Shown: positions 18,726 through 27,856 of the stretch, piece after piece
How positions within the stretch are numbered: position 1 is the first letter of the stretch
How the letters are laid out: each line of letters begins with the position of its first letter
NCBI GenBank assembly: GCA_963733085.1
Contig: CAVTBY010000008.1
Span: 111,911-175,910 of the forward strand
DNA from: Desertimonas sp963733085
GTDB taxonomy: Bacteria > Actinomycetota > Acidimicrobiia > Acidimicrobiales > Ilumatobacteraceae
DNA: 64,000 nucleotides
Direction of reading: 5' to 3'
Notes under the pieces: generated by a model
The model's input: only the letters and a program-made list of their open reading frames with translations
Told to the model about the DNA's origin: nothing
Database searches by the model: none
Translations under genes and position numbers: made by a program

Positions 18726-19217
18726 TCACCCGGGTCGTCGGGGGCGTCGGTTGGCGAGGTACTCGGCGGGCATGCCGGGGCCGATCTGGATCTCGACCTG
18801 GGATGGGTCGTGCACCGCGCCGCACGTGGCACACACAAGCTGTTGGGTGACGGTGCCGCCGCACTCGGCGTGGCGGTAGAGGATCGGTGGTTCGTCGGGC
18901 GCCGCCCAGCGGTCTCCCCATTCGGTGAGGGCGATCAGCGCAGCCGCGAGGTCCCGGCCCTTCTCGGTGAGGACGTACTCGTGCTGGTCGGCCTGCGTCG
19001 ACGACAGCCGGCGTTCCATGATCCCGGCCGCGACGAAGCCTTCGAGGCGGGCGGTGAGGACGTTCGTGGCGATCCCGAGGTTGTGCTGGAAGTCGTTGAA
19101 ACGGCTCACCCCGGCGAAGAGCGCATCCCGAACGATCAACAGGCTCCAGCGCTCGCCGACCACCTCGAGGGCCCGAGCGATTGAACACACCTGGGAGTCG
19201 TACGTCTTTCCGAGCAC
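18726..19217 (-). CDS. HxlR-family transcriptional regulator
   Basis: 163 aa from GTG at 19217; TTG at 19226 is an alternative. The HxlR core reads SIARALEVVGERWSLLIVRD, then FAGVSRFNDFQHNLGI and TNVLTARLEGFVAAGIMERR. A C-terminal extension has CGGTVTQQLVCATCG, a possible zinc ribbon. It is divergent from an MFS exporter with two matching dyads between them, the usual plan for an HxlR regulator controlling an exporter. Confidence 0.9.
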   Translation of the reverse strand: MLGKTYDSQVCSIARALEVVGERWSLLIVRDALFAGVSRFNDFQHNLGIATNVLTARLEGFVAAGIMERRLSSTQADQHEYVLTEKGRDLAAALIALTEWGDRWAAPDEPPILYRHAECGGTVTQQLVCATCGAVHDPSQVEIQIGPGMPAEYLANRRPRRPG

Positions 19218-19237
19218 GTGACCCAATCTAGCAAAGC

Positions 19238-19287
19238 ACTTGCATCACACAAGTACACCGGAGTACGTTGGCTTGCATCACGCAAGT
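19238..19287. promoter_or_regulatory. Two HxlR-type operator dyads
   Basis: Two 17-bp dyads: ACTTG(19238-19242)...CAAGT(19250-19254) and GCTTG(19271-19275)...CAAGT(19283-19287). Both have the same core TTGCATCAC, and their starts are 33 bp apart, about three helical turns. They lie between the divergent HxlR and MFS genes. Confidence 0.75.
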
Positions 19288-19338
19288 CCCGGCAGCAATC
19301 CTGCCGCGGGGACCCGTCCGACTCACGAGGTAACCCCG

Positions 19339-20748
19339 ATGAACGACCTGACCGTCCTCGAACGCTCGCCGGCCGGCACAGAAGCGCCGTCGGCGCCGCC
19401 GTTCCGGCTCGGCGTGATCCTGGCGCTGGCCTGCGCCGCGCAGGCGATGGTCTCCCTCGACATCGCCATCGTCAACGTGGCCCTGCCGTCGATCCAGGCC
19501 GACCTCGGCGTCAGCCAGAACACGCTGCAATGGGTCGTCGTCGCCTACGGCCTGTTCCTCGGAGGCTTCTTGCTGCTCGGCGGACGGATGACCGACCTGC
19601 TCGGTCGGCGGCGCATGTTCCTCGCCGGGCTGGGCATCTTCTCGACCGCGTCGCTCCTCGCCGGCGTCGCCCAGTCGGCCAACCTGCTGATCGCTGCCCG
19701 GGCGGTGCAGGGTCTAGGCGCCGCCCTCGTTGCCCCGGCCGCGCTGTCGCTCATCGCCGTCCACTTTCCCGAGGGTCACGAGCGCAACCGGGCACTCGGA
19801 ATCTTCGGTGCGGTGGGTGGAGCCTCGGGGTCGTTCGGTGTCGTCGCCAGCGGCCTGCTCGCCGACGGCCCGGGCTGGCGTTGGGTGTTTTTCATCAACG
19901 TTCCGATCGGTGTCCTACTCGGGCTGTTCGCCGCCGCGTTCCTGACGCGCGATCGGACCGAAGCTCGGGGTCAAAGGCTCGACGTCGCCGGAGCGAGCAC
20001 GGTAACGGGCGGGTTGTTGCTGGTGGTGTACGGACTTCACCGAGGCGCCGAGCACGGATGGACGTCCGGGTCGACGATCGGCCTGTTCCTCGCGGCAGCG
20101 CTGCTGCTGGTGGCGTTCGTGCGGATAGAAGCACGTTCTCCCGCCCCGCTCGTGCCCGCGACGGCCGTGAGGAATCGAACACTCGTCGCCGCCAACCTTT
20201 CGGCGTTCCTCACGTTCAGTGCCTTCTTCTCGTTCATCTTTCTCGGTTCCCTGCTGATGCAACAGGTGCTCGGCTACTCGCCGACGACGACGGGTGTCGC
20301 GTGGCTGGCGACATCGGGAACCGCGTTCGTGGCGTCCGCGCTCGCCGGCGCCCGGCTCGTCGCAGTGGCTGGAGTACGGCGGCTCCTGGTGATCGGGCTG
20401 TCGCTGATGACCGCCGGGGCACTGTTGCTGACGCAGGTGCCGGCCGACGCCAGCTACGTCTCCGATCTGCTCCCGGCGTTCCTCCTCGCCGGCCTCGGCC
20501 TCGGACTGTGCGCTCCGTCGATCCAGATCGCCGCCCTGTCTGGCGTCGCCGAATCTGAGGCCGGATTGGCGTCCGGGCTTGTAGAGACGATGCGCGAGAT
20601 CGGTGCCGCCGCTGGCGTGGCCGCCGTCTCGACCGTCATGGTCTCCCGCGCCGGGCTCGACGGCTTCCGTGCCGGTTTCGTCGTGATCAGCATCGTCGCC
20701 GCCCTCGGAGCCATCACTGCAGTCATCGCATTCCGGCGCGATCCCTGA
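19339..20748 (+). CDS. MFS drug exporter, DHA2 family (14 TM)
   Basis: 469 aa from ATG 19339 (MNDLTVLERSPAG); the longer frame from 19240 would run through the operator sites. The pattern fits QacA/EmrB: VSLDIAIVNVALPSIQADLG in TM1, GGRMTDLLGRRRMF in the loop between TM2 and TM3, and motif C in GAVGGASGSFGVVASGLLA. It would export drugs or other small hydrophobic molecules using the proton gradient. The divergent HxlR regulator and twin dyads suggest induction by substrate. Confidence 0.92.
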   Translation: MNDLTVLERSPAGTEAPSAPPFRLGVILALACAAQAMVSLDIAIVNVALPSIQADLGVSQNTLQWVVVAYGLFLGGFLLLGGRMTDLLGRRRMFLAGLGIFSTASLLAGVAQSANLLIAARAVQGLGAALVAPAALSLIAVHFPEGHERNRALGIFGAVGGASGSFGVVASGLLADGPGWRWVFFINVPIGVLLGLFAAAFLTRDRTEARGQRLDVAGASTVTGGLLLVVYGLHRGAEHGWTSGSTIGLFLAAALLLVAFVRIEARSPAPLVPATAVRNRTLVAANLSAFLTFSAFFSFIFLGSLLMQQVLGYSPTTTGVAWLATSGTAFVASALAGARLVAVAGVRRLLVIGLSLMTAGALLLTQVPADASYVSDLLPAFLLAGLGLGLCAPSIQIAALSGVAESEAGLASGLVETMREIGAAAGVAAVSTVMVSRAGLDGFRAGFVVISIVAALGAITAVIAFRRDP

Positions 20749-20751
20749 CTA

Positions 20752-20806
20752 TCGCCTGTGTGTACGGATCGTGCCCGAAACGCGTCGATTCCGCATACAC
20801 AGGCGA
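20752..20806. terminator. Bidirectional hairpin between convergent genes
   Basis: Left arm begins TCGCCTGTGT (20752-20761) and pairs with ACACAGGCGA (20797-20806). The stem continues after two mismatches with CGGA and TCG pairing, around an 11-14 nt loop. It sits exactly between the converging MFS and CMD-family genes. There is no T-tract. Confidence 0.7.
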
Positions 20807-20810
20807 GTGG

Positions 20811-21194
20811 TCACCCGTTCGGTTCTGGCGCGGGACTCGGTTCGTACGACTCTGCGAAGTCGACGAGCTGGTAGCCCCCCAGACCCCATGTCTTCAGCCC
20901 GTGCAGCAGCATCGTCTGAAACAGCGCCTCGGTGAGCTCCGTCTTGGTCAGGCCGGCGTTGAGCCCTGCCGCCAGGTGCAACTTGGCGCCGTCGATGTTG
21001 CCGGCGAGGAGGTCGAGGATGATGAAGACGAGCTCCTTGTACTTGAACGGGAGTCCGTCCTCGTGCTGGGCCATGACCGCTTCGCGCATCGTGAGGTACC
21101 CGTCGAGTACCTGTGGATCCGCTCGGTTCATTGCGTCGATCGCCGGCGGAACCTTGCCGAGGGTCTGGAGGTAGGCGTCGAATCGAGTGCTCAT
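20811..21194 (-). CDS. Carboxymuconolactone decarboxylase-family protein
   Basis: 127 aa from ATG 21194 (MSTRFDAYLQTLGKVP), overlapping the DUF4432 stop by 4 nt. It is all-helical, with LPFKYKELVFIILDLLAGN and DGAKLHLAAGLNAGLTKTEL and TEALFQTMLLHG, the AhpD/CMD core. The CxxC of true AhpD enzymes is absent, so an alkylhydroperoxidase role is unlikely. Last gene of the minus-strand sugar operon. A ring-opening or lactone-related step in sugar acid breakdown is possible, but this is a guess from context. Confidence 0.82.
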   Translation of the reverse strand: MSTRFDAYLQTLGKVPPAIDAMNRADPQVLDGYLTMREAVMAQHEDGLPFKYKELVFIILDLLAGNIDGAKLHLAAGLNAGLTKTELTEALFQTMLLHGLKTWGLGGYQLVDFAESYEPSPAPEPNG

Positions 21195-22342
21195 GGTGTC
21201 GTGGTGGTCCTTTCTCCGCGAATTTCGGTGATGCTGCTCGCCAAGGCTTCGACTGCCTCGTGCCCGGCGACGACGCCGAACTCGAGTTCGTAGATTCGCC
21301 GCTCGCCCGGTTCGAGCATCAGTGGCCAGCCCTGCTCGAGCAGCTCGTCGGTGGTGCCGAAGGGCGAGTTGCACGGCTCCAGGCCGTAGGCGTACAGGCC
21401 TTGCCGCATCATCCGCCACAACACGTAGCAGGGCAGCTGCGCTCGGCGCGTCCGCAGGAACACCGCCAGTCGATCCGTGCCGGTGCCGGTAGCAACAGCC
21501 ACCGTGATCACCTCGTCGCCGTCCGATTCGAACGGCAGGGTGAACCCTTCGTGCGTGAAGTTCGGCTCCGGCTCGGTGATGTATTGCCACCGGTCCGGCG
21601 AGCGGACGACGCCAGATGCGGTGGAGAACGAAAGGTCGCCGACCGGGCCGTCCGGGCGGGCGATGACCTGGCCGGGCCAGCGCAGGAAGGGGAAGCCGAG
21701 ATTGAAGTGGTAGAGGATCTGGTGGGGCGTCGGGAAGAAGCCTTCGTTGCAGACCTCGTCGCGGATCGTCACCGTCGATGTGCCAGCTTCGGCCTCATAG
21801 GTGCGCGACATCGTCAGGTTCTCGCCGTAGGCGATGTCCTGACGGACGGTGCCTTCCGCCCAAATGATGAGGCGGTCGCCGTCCCAGCGTTCCCCATAAT
21901 TGAAGCGTTCCGCCGGAGTGATGGCGATGCGGTCGTGCGTGCCGTACCGGGCGGCAAGCCGCTGGGTGAAGCCGTACTGCGCCGTCGAAACCGTCTGCGG
22001 CGTACCCATCGAGACCAGGCCGGCGGTATTGAACAGCCCGCCGAGACCGACGCGGAGCCAGGCGTAGTCGTCATGATCGCCCTCATAGAACCACGGACCG
22101 GCGAGACCTTTCGGCGGCAGCCACGTCAGTCCGGTTCCGGCGAACTCGGCGAAGCCGATGTCGAATCCGCGGTCCGGCAGAACTTGGAACCGCAGCCCGC
22201 TGCCGGTGCGAATGTCGAGTCCTCGGGTGTTGCGCGCGTGACCGTCACCGAACGTGATCAGGTCGACTCCGCCGAGTTGCCGGCGGGAGCCGACGAGCGG
22301 CTCGAGAGTTCGTCGCGCGTACTCGCTGTTGAACACTTTCAT
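21191..22342 (-). CDS. DUF4432 aldose-epimerase-like protein
   Basis: 383 aa, full length. Starts MKVFNSEYARRTLEPLVGSR and has LPDRGFDIGFAEFAGTGLTW, a glycine-rich entry typical of DUF4432, and GLEPCNSPFGTTDELLEQGW near the end. The fold is the beta-sandwich of aldose mutarotases. In sugar operons these proteins are thought to interconvert anomers or isomerise sugar derivatives. Here it sits between an SDR and a CMD protein. The substrate is probably the sugar imported by the third ABC system. Confidence 0.85.
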   Translation of the reverse strand: MKVFNSEYARRTLEPLVGSRRQLGGVDLITFGDGHARNTRGLDIRTGSGLRFQVLPDRGFDIGFAEFAGTGLTWLPPKGLAGPWFYEGDHDDYAWLRVGLGGLFNTAGLVSMGTPQTVSTAQYGFTQRLAARYGTHDRIAITPAERFNYGERWDGDRLIIWAEGTVRQDIAYGENLTMSRTYEAEAGTSTVTIRDEVCNEGFFPTPHQILYHFNLGFPFLRWPGQVIARPDGPVGDLSFSTASGVVRSPDRWQYITEPEPNFTHEGFTLPFESDGDEVITVAVATGTGTDRLAVFLRTRRAQLPCYVLWRMMRQGLYAYGLEPCNSPFGTTDELLEQGWPLMLEPGERRIYELEFGVVAGHEAVEALASSITEIRGERTTTTP

Positions 22343-22351
22343 TCGTTGCTC

Positions 22352-23071
22352 CTAATCGATCAGGAAGCCGCCATTGATGTCGACGATCTCGCCGGTGATG
22401 TATCCCGCATGCCCCGAACACAGGAACACGACGAGCGCGGCCACCTCGGCTGGCGTGCCGTACCTCCCGACAGGGATCGATGAGCGGTAGTCGGCATCGA
22501 GCGTGCCGAGCATCCCGGTGTCAATCAGCGTCGGCGCCAGGGCGTTTGCCGTCACACCGGACCCGGCGTACTCAGCAGCGATGGACTTGACGAGCGCCAT
22601 CGCTCCGGCCTTCGACGCGGCGTATCCCGGGAGCGGCGGTGGGGCGGCTCCGGCTCCCGTGATTCCGGCGCTCGACCCGATGAGCACGACGCGTCCGAAG
22701 CCGCGTGTCGCCATCCCCGGAACCACCCGACGCGAGAGTAGGAACGGTCCGGTGAGATTGACCTTGAGGTGCCGATCCCACTCCGCAGTCGTGGTCTCGG
22801 CGAGTGGTGCCTTGGAGATCACCCCAGCGTTGAGCACCAGCAGGTCGATACTGCCGACATCGTTCTCGATCTCTGTGATGGCCGAGTCGATGCCGACCTC
22901 GTCGGAAACGTCGAGGGTGAGGGGCGTCACATCGTCGAGCTCGACCGGCACGAGATCCGCACCGACGACCCGGCACCCCTGGTCGACCAACGTGAGGCAG
23001 ATCTGCCGCCCAATCCCTTGGGCGGCTCCGGTGACGAAGGCCACCTTGCCTTCCAACCCGTCAAGCTTCAT
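22352..23071 (-). CDS. SDR-family dehydrogenase
   Basis: 239 aa from ATG 23071, overlapping the permease stop by 4 nt. It has FVTGAAQGIGRQICL, an acidic residue after the second strand (VVGADLV, NAD preference), NAGVIS, catalytic S in IGSSAGI, YAASKAG and a C-terminal VDINGGF. Classical short-chain dehydrogenase, likely oxidising a sugar or sugar acid. One of three SDR genes in this operon; which step each does cannot be read from the sequence. Confidence 0.88.
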   Translation of the reverse strand: MKLDGLEGKVAFVTGAAQGIGRQICLTLVDQGCRVVGADLVPVELDDVTPLTLDVSDEVGIDSAITEIENDVGSIDLLVLNAGVISKAPLAETTTAEWDRHLKVNLTGPFLLSRRVVPGMATRGFGRVVLIGSSAGITGAGAAPPPLPGYAASKAGAMALVKSIAAEYAGSGVTANALAPTLIDTGMLGTLDADYRSSIPVGRYGTPAEVAALVVFLCSGHAGYITGEIVDINGGFLID

Positions 23072-24060
23072 ACGGTGACCGCTCCTTGAAGTGTGAAGGA
23101 GTCGCTCCGTTCGTGACGACGCACGACGAGACGACGCGTGAGAATCTGCAGGGACAGAACACCGATCAACACGAGACCGCGCGCTGATTGGTAGTAACCG
23201 TCGGTGAGCCCCAGGTTGAGCAGGCCGCTGTTGAGCACGCTCATGAAGGTCACACCCACGGCTGTCCGGCTCACCGAGCCATAGCCACCGGCCAGGCTCG
23301 TGCCGCCGATGACGACAGCAATGATCGCGTCGAGCTCGAGCTCGGTGCCGGTATATGGGGAAGCGGAGCCGAGCTGTCCGACGGTCAGCGCGGCGGCGAT
23401 CCCGACGACGACGCCCGTGGCCACGAACAAGCCGACGATGTAACGGTCGATGGCGATCCCGGAGCGACGCGCCGCATCCGGTCCACCACCGATCGCCGCG
23501 GTGTAGAGGCCGACTTTGGTGCGGCTGCGCAGCCATTGGCCCACGATGTAGGCGACGACGACGAGCGGTGCGGCGATCGTGAAGCCCGCCCACCGCTTGT
23601 TGGCGACGTCGACCAACCAGCCGTCCACGGGAATCGGCCTGCTGTCGTTGATCGCCAGCGTGAGGCCACGAGCCCAAATGAACGTCGCGAGTGTCGCCAT
23701 GATCGCGCTGAGGCCCAGCTTGGCGACAAGGAAGCCGTGGAACAGCCCGATGATGACGCCTACTCCGATGGCGGCGAATACGGCAAGCGTCAACGAGGCC
23801 GACTCGGAGACGCGTCCGAGAACCATCCCCTGGAGGGCCAGCACCGAGCCGACCGAGAGGTCGATGTTGCGGGAGATGATCGAGAAGGTCAGCGGCACGG
23901 CCACGAGGGCGAGGGCGGCGGATTGCGACACCATCGTTTGAACCAGATTGCGATTGACCCACACCGGATTGATGACAGCGAACGTGCAGAACGCTCCGAC
24001 GGTGAGGACCGTCAACACCCAGAGGTCGGCGCTGCCGCGAGCCGCGACCGCCAGCTTCAC
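23068..24060 (-). CDS. Sugar ABC transporter permease (CUT2 family)
   Basis: 330 aa. Starts MKLAVAARGSADLWVLTVL. CUT2 signatures are AVPLTFSIISRNIDLSVGSV and AVVIGGTSLAGGYG. Overlaps both neighbours by 4 nt. Second permease of the third transporter. The helix before the signature reads SIISRNIDLS where most relatives have GGIDLS; this is a mild deviation. Confidence 0.9.
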   Translation of the reverse strand: MKLAVAARGSADLWVLTVLTVGAFCTFAVINPVWVNRNLVQTMVSQSAALALVAVPLTFSIISRNIDLSVGSVLALQGMVLGRVSESASLTLAVFAAIGVGVIIGLFHGFLVAKLGLSAIMATLATFIWARGLTLAINDSRPIPVDGWLVDVANKRWAGFTIAAPLVVVAYIVGQWLRSRTKVGLYTAAIGGGPDAARRSGIAIDRYIVGLFVATGVVVGIAAALTVGQLGSASPYTGTELELDAIIAVVIGGTSLAGGYGSVSRTAVGVTFMSVLNSGLLNLGLTDGYYQSARGLVLIGVLSLQILTRRLVVRRHERSDSFTLQGAVTV

Positions 24061-25056
24061 CGTGCGCCCCGACGCAGCAGACGATCGACCACGACGGCGA
24101 GTAGGAGGACCCCGCCGATCATTGCTTGCTGGAGGTTCGGCGGGACGCCTCGGATCGTCTGGTAGTTGACGAGCATGCCGATGATGACGGCGCCGATCAA
24201 CGTTCGCTCGACCCTACCGACGCCGCCCGCGGTCACGCTGAGTCCGCCGACGAGCGCGGCGGTGATGGACGCGAACTCCAGGCCGGATCCATCGTTGGGG
24301 CTGACGAGGCCGAGTCGCGGCAGCATTGAGCACGCCGGCCGCAGCTGCCAGGACACTGCACGTGACATACGCCAGGATCTGGGTGACGTGGGCAGGCAAT
24401 CCGGCGACGATGGCTGCCCGCCGGTTGGAGCCGACGGCGTACACGTACTTGCCGAAGGCGGTCCGATACAGCACGACCGCCACGACGACGTAGCAGCCGA
24501 ACATGATGGCGACCATCAACGGGACACCACCGGGCAACTCGGCCGTGGCCAGCCGATCAAAGAATGGGTTGTCGATCTGGATGTAGGTCAGCCCGAGCAG
24601 CAGCTTGGCCACCCCGGCGGCGAGCAACAGCGTGCCCAGCGTGACGAGGATTGGTTCGATCCGCAGGACGACGACCAGCACGCCGTTGAGCAGCCCGACC
24701 AGACCGCCTGCGACGAGTGCGGCGGCGAGTGCTACGGGAATCGGTAGCCCGTCGCGCACTGCCAGGTCGGTCACCACAACCTCGCTGAGCAGCACGACCG
24801 AGCCGACCGACAGGTCGAGCCCACCGGACAGCATGACGACGGTTTGTCCGGCGGCGACGACAGCGAGAATCGTGATCTGTTCGAGAATGTTGCGGACGTT
24901 GTTCGACGTAGCGAAGACGTCGGCGGTCGCGGCGAACACGACGAACAGCGTCATCGCGACGAGGAGCGAGGCGAACCGTTCGAGGTTGGCGGCTACTCCG
25001 AAGCGCCCATGCCCCGACGACGCGGTCGTGTCGCCGTGAGGTGCCGAGACGCTCAC
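24057..25056 (-). CDS. Sugar ABC transporter permease (CUT2 family), frameshifted
   Basis: N-terminal part MSVSAPHGDTTASSGHGRFG through VVMLSGGLDLSVGSVVLL to VLAAAAGVLNAA. One extra base near 24318 then shifts the frame, which resumes as RLGLVSPNDGSGLEFASITA and AALVGGLSVTAGGVG and ends RLLRRGAR. Joined length is about 333 aa, normal for the family. It overlaps the ATPase stop and the next permease start. Both halves are intact, so a sequence error is the likely cause. Confidence 0.88.
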
Positions 25057-26603
25057 ACCGCTGTGTCCATCAGCGCACCCTGACTCGCCGCGAGAAGGTT
25101 GCGATCGTTGATCGAGTTCGCCCGAAGGTCGGCGACGACAGCACCCTTGAAGAACACGAGCGCACGGTCGGCGACGGCTTCGACCTCCTGGGTGTCACTC
25201 GAAACGACCAGGCAGGCGACACCACTCCGGGCCAGGGACTCGATCTCTCGATAGATGTCGATACGGGCGCCGACATCGACGCCTTGCGTCGGCTCGACCA
25301 AGAGCAGCACGCCGCAGTCACGCATCAGCCAACGGGCGAAGACGACTTTCTGCTGGTTTCCTCCGCTCAGGACGCGAACGGCGCGCGGTAGCACGGTCAC
25401 CGACACTTGGACCTTCCCCGAAGCGGCGACGACCTGCTCGCGCTCACGCCGGGCAGACAGGATCGGCCAGTAGCGATTGCGGCGTGTCTTCCATGGCGAC
25501 GCAACACTGACGTTGGAGCGGGCAGCAAGCTCGGAGAACAGGGCGTTGTCCATACGGTTGTCGGGCACGATGCCGATGCCGCGACGGCGAGCTGCTCGCG
25601 AACGCAGCGTGGAGATTCGTTGGCCACCGACATCGATCTCCCCGGCGTCGGACCGGGTGTCGCCACAGATGACGCGAGCAACCTCGGCATGGCCCGATCC
25701 CATCGAGCCGTACAGCGCCACGATCTGACCGCGCCGAACGCTGAACGTCAACGGTGCAGTGAGACCAGCAGTGCGTAGATCGGCGATGGCGAGCACCACG
25801 TCGCCGTCTCCCGGTGCTTGCCAGGTGCGGGCGAACATCGACTCGGCTCGTTGACCGAGAGTGAGTTCGACCATCAAATCGATGGTCATCCCGTCGGCGG
25901 TGCCGTGATGGACCACTTGCCCGTTGCGCAGGACGGTGACGTGGTCGCAGAGCTCCAACACCTCTTGATAGCGATGGCTCACGAAGATGACCGCGATGCC
26001 CTCGGCGACGAGCGACTTGATGGCCGTGAACAAGCGGGCGGCATCGTCGGCACTCAGCGCCGCCGTTGGTTCGTCGAAGACGAGGACGCGCGGGCCTTGC
26101 AACGTGAGCACCTTGGCGATCTCCACGAGCTGGCGCTGTGCCTGCGTCAGCTCGGCGACCGATGCGTCCACCGGGATGTCGTCGACCATCAGCGTGTCCA
26201 GCGCGCGGCGGGCGACATTGCGGGCGACGTCGGCGTCGATCCGTAGATGCCTCGTGGCCTCTCGTCCGAGCGAGATGTTCTCCGCCACCGACAGGTTCGG
26301 TAGCAAACTGAAGTCCTGATAGACGATGCCGATTCCGTGGTGATGGGCGTCGGCAGGTGACGACAAGTGAACGGTCTCGCCGGCGAGTTCGATGGTGCCG
26401 TCGTCGGGCGTCTCGGCACCCGCCAAGATCTTCATCAGGGTCGACTTGCCGGCGCCGTTCTGACCGATGAGTCCGTGGATCGAGCCTCGGGCGACGCGGA
26501 GGGATGCGCCATCGAGGGCGATCGTGTCGCCGTACCGCTTGCGAATGCCGGTCATCACGAGCACGTCGTGATCGGCGGCACCGTCGATCGTGCCCACTGC
26601 CAC
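25053..26603 (-). CDS. Sugar ABC transporter ATP-binding protein, two NBDs
   Basis: 516 aa from GTG 26603, chosen because GGGAGAGG precedes it by 5 nt. The earlier ATG at 26678 would lie in the arm of an intergenic hairpin. First NBD: Walker A GQNGAGKST, signature LTQAQRQLVEIAKVL, Walker B VLVFDEPTAAL. Second: degenerate Walker A GSMGSGHAE, LSGGNQQKVVFARWL, and VLLLVEPTQGVDVG, where Walker B aspartate is replaced by V before EP. Drives the third sugar importer. Confidence 0.9.
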   Translation of the reverse strand: MAVGTIDGAADHDVLVMTGIRKRYGDTIALDGASLRVARGSIHGLIGQNGAGKSTLMKILAGAETPDDGTIELAGETVHLSSPADAHHHGIGIVYQDFSLLPNLSVAENISLGREATRHLRIDADVARNVARRALDTLMVDDIPVDASVAELTQAQRQLVEIAKVLTLQGPRVLVFDEPTAALSADDAARLFTAIKSLVAEGIAVIFVSHRYQEVLELCDHVTVLRNGQVVHHGTADGMTIDLMVELTLGQRAESMFARTWQAPGDGDVVLAIADLRTAGLTAPLTFSVRRGQIVALYGSMGSGHAEVARVICGDTRSDAGEIDVGGQRISTLRSRAARRRGIGIVPDNRMDNALFSELAARSNVSVASPWKTRRNRYWPILSARREREQVVAASGKVQVSVTVLPRAVRVLSGGNQQKVVFARWLMRDCGVLLLVEPTQGVDVGARIDIYREIESLARSGVACLVVSSDTQEVEAVADRALVFFKGAVVADLRANSINDRNLLAASQGALMDTAV

Positions 26604-26630
26604 GTTCACCTCTCCCAAATCCTCTCGCGG

Positions 26631-26676
26631 GACGGTCGATGGGACTGGGCGCAACGGCTCAGTCCCATCGACCGTC
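26631..26676 (-). terminator. Strong intergenic hairpin between binding-protein and ATPase genes
   Basis: Perfect 17-bp stem: GACGGTCGATGGGACTG at 26631-26647 pairs with 26660-26676, with a 12-nt loop. No T-tract, so it is more likely an mRNA-stabilising or partial attenuation element that keeps binding-protein output above the membrane components. It also argues against a start at 26678 for the ATPase. Confidence 0.8.
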
Positions 26677-26682
26677 ACAGCG

Positions 26683-27801
26683 CTACACCTCGTCGAGGAC
26701 CGTGCAGCCGAATGGGTCGGCGGCGATCTCCTGCAAGGTTCCCTCGAACGGGAAGTTGTCCAGGTCTTCGGTCATCGCCGTGGTCATCTCCACCACGCAC
26801 TCAGCGTTCTCCGGCGTGACGAGCATCGAGTTGATCACATTCTCTGGCTCGTACTCGCCGCCGGAGGCGACGGCGTGGGCGAGCTCGGCGAACTGGAAGC
26901 CTGACCATTCGGGTGAATACGGGGCGGTCGCGAACATTCGCCCATCGACGACCTCGTTGGTGAAGATGCCGTCGACAGAGACGAACATCACGCAGTTCCC
27001 GAGCTCGGCCGGGTCGACGTCGTTGCGGCACAGCCGGTCGTCGCGCTCGGCGATGTTCATCGCCGGAACGGCGAGGGTGTCACTGAGGGCATAGACGAGC
27101 GACAGGTCGGGATAGCGAGTGAGCCAGTTCTCCATCGTCGCCGATGCTTCGTCGGCCTGCCAGTTCGTCGGTTGCACGTCGACGACCTCGATGCCATTGG
27201 CTTCGACGAAGTCGATGAAGCCTTGGGCGCGCAGGTCGCTGGCCGGTTGCCCGAGGATGCCGTGCAGCACGGCGACTTCGCCAGTCGGCTCGCCGTAGCG
27301 GGCCTCGAGCAGGCTGAGGGCGTGGGCACCCATCATCTCACCGGTGCGGATCTCGTCGAACGTGATGCTCGACGTGGCGCCCTCGTCGAGTCCGTAGAGG
27401 TTGACGATCGGAACGCTGTTGTCTGCCGCGTACTGGTAAGCCTCGGAGATCGCCGACGGATCGATGGCGTTGACCATGATCGCGTCGGGACCCTGATCGA
27501 CGGTCTGCTGCACGACCGATGCCTGCACCGCTGGGTCGAGATCACCGCTCACGACCCGGAAGTCGAAGCCGAGTCGATCAGCGGCTTCGGCAGCCGCGGC
27601 GTGTTGCGCGTCCCAATATGGATTGCCTGCTCCCTGCTCGACCCACACGATCTCGAGTTCGCCCGCGGCCGCGTCGGATGACGGCGGTTCGGTGGTTGCC
27701 GCCGCTGCTCCTTGGCTGACGGCCACGGTCGCCATGGCGGCGAGTACGCCCGCCCTGCCGATGGCTCGCGGACGGTCCTTGCCCCTGTTTCCTTGTTTCA
27801 C
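26683..27801 (-). CDS. Sugar-binding protein of ABC transporter
   Basis: 372 aa with a basic N-terminus (MKQGNRGKDRPRAIGRAG) and a hydrophobic export segment ending near GAAAATTEPP. The mature domain reads LEIVWVEQGAGNPYWDAQHA, with DAIMVNAIDPSAI and SVDGIFTNEVVDGRM. It is a ribose-type periplasmic-binding fold. Four cysteines in the C-terminal half could form disulfides. Supplies the transporter encoded downstream after the hairpin. Confidence 0.88.
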   Translation of the reverse strand: MKQGNRGKDRPRAIGRAGVLAAMATVAVSQGAAAATTEPPSSDAAAGELEIVWVEQGAGNPYWDAQHAAAAEAADRLGFDFRVVSGDLDPAVQASVVQQTVDQGPDAIMVNAIDPSAISEAYQYAADNSVPIVNLYGLDEGATSSITFDEIRTGEMMGAHALSLLEARYGEPTGEVAVLHGILGQPASDLRAQGFIDFVEANGIEVVDVQPTNWQADEASATMENWLTRYPDLSLVYALSDTLAVPAMNIAERDDRLCRNDVDPAELGNCVMFVSVDGIFTNEVVDGRMFATAPYSPEWSGFQFAELAHAVASGGEYEPENVINSMLVTPENAECVVEMTTAMTEDLDNFPFEGTLQEIAADPFGCTVLDEV

Positions 27802-27856
27802 TTGGAACCCCCTTCGGTTGTTGTTTGTTGTTGATCAGTGATCTGCGCCACGCGCC

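Noticed and set aside
21113..22483. Plus-strand 456-aa frame
   Set aside because: Antisense to the DUF4432 gene; shadow composition.
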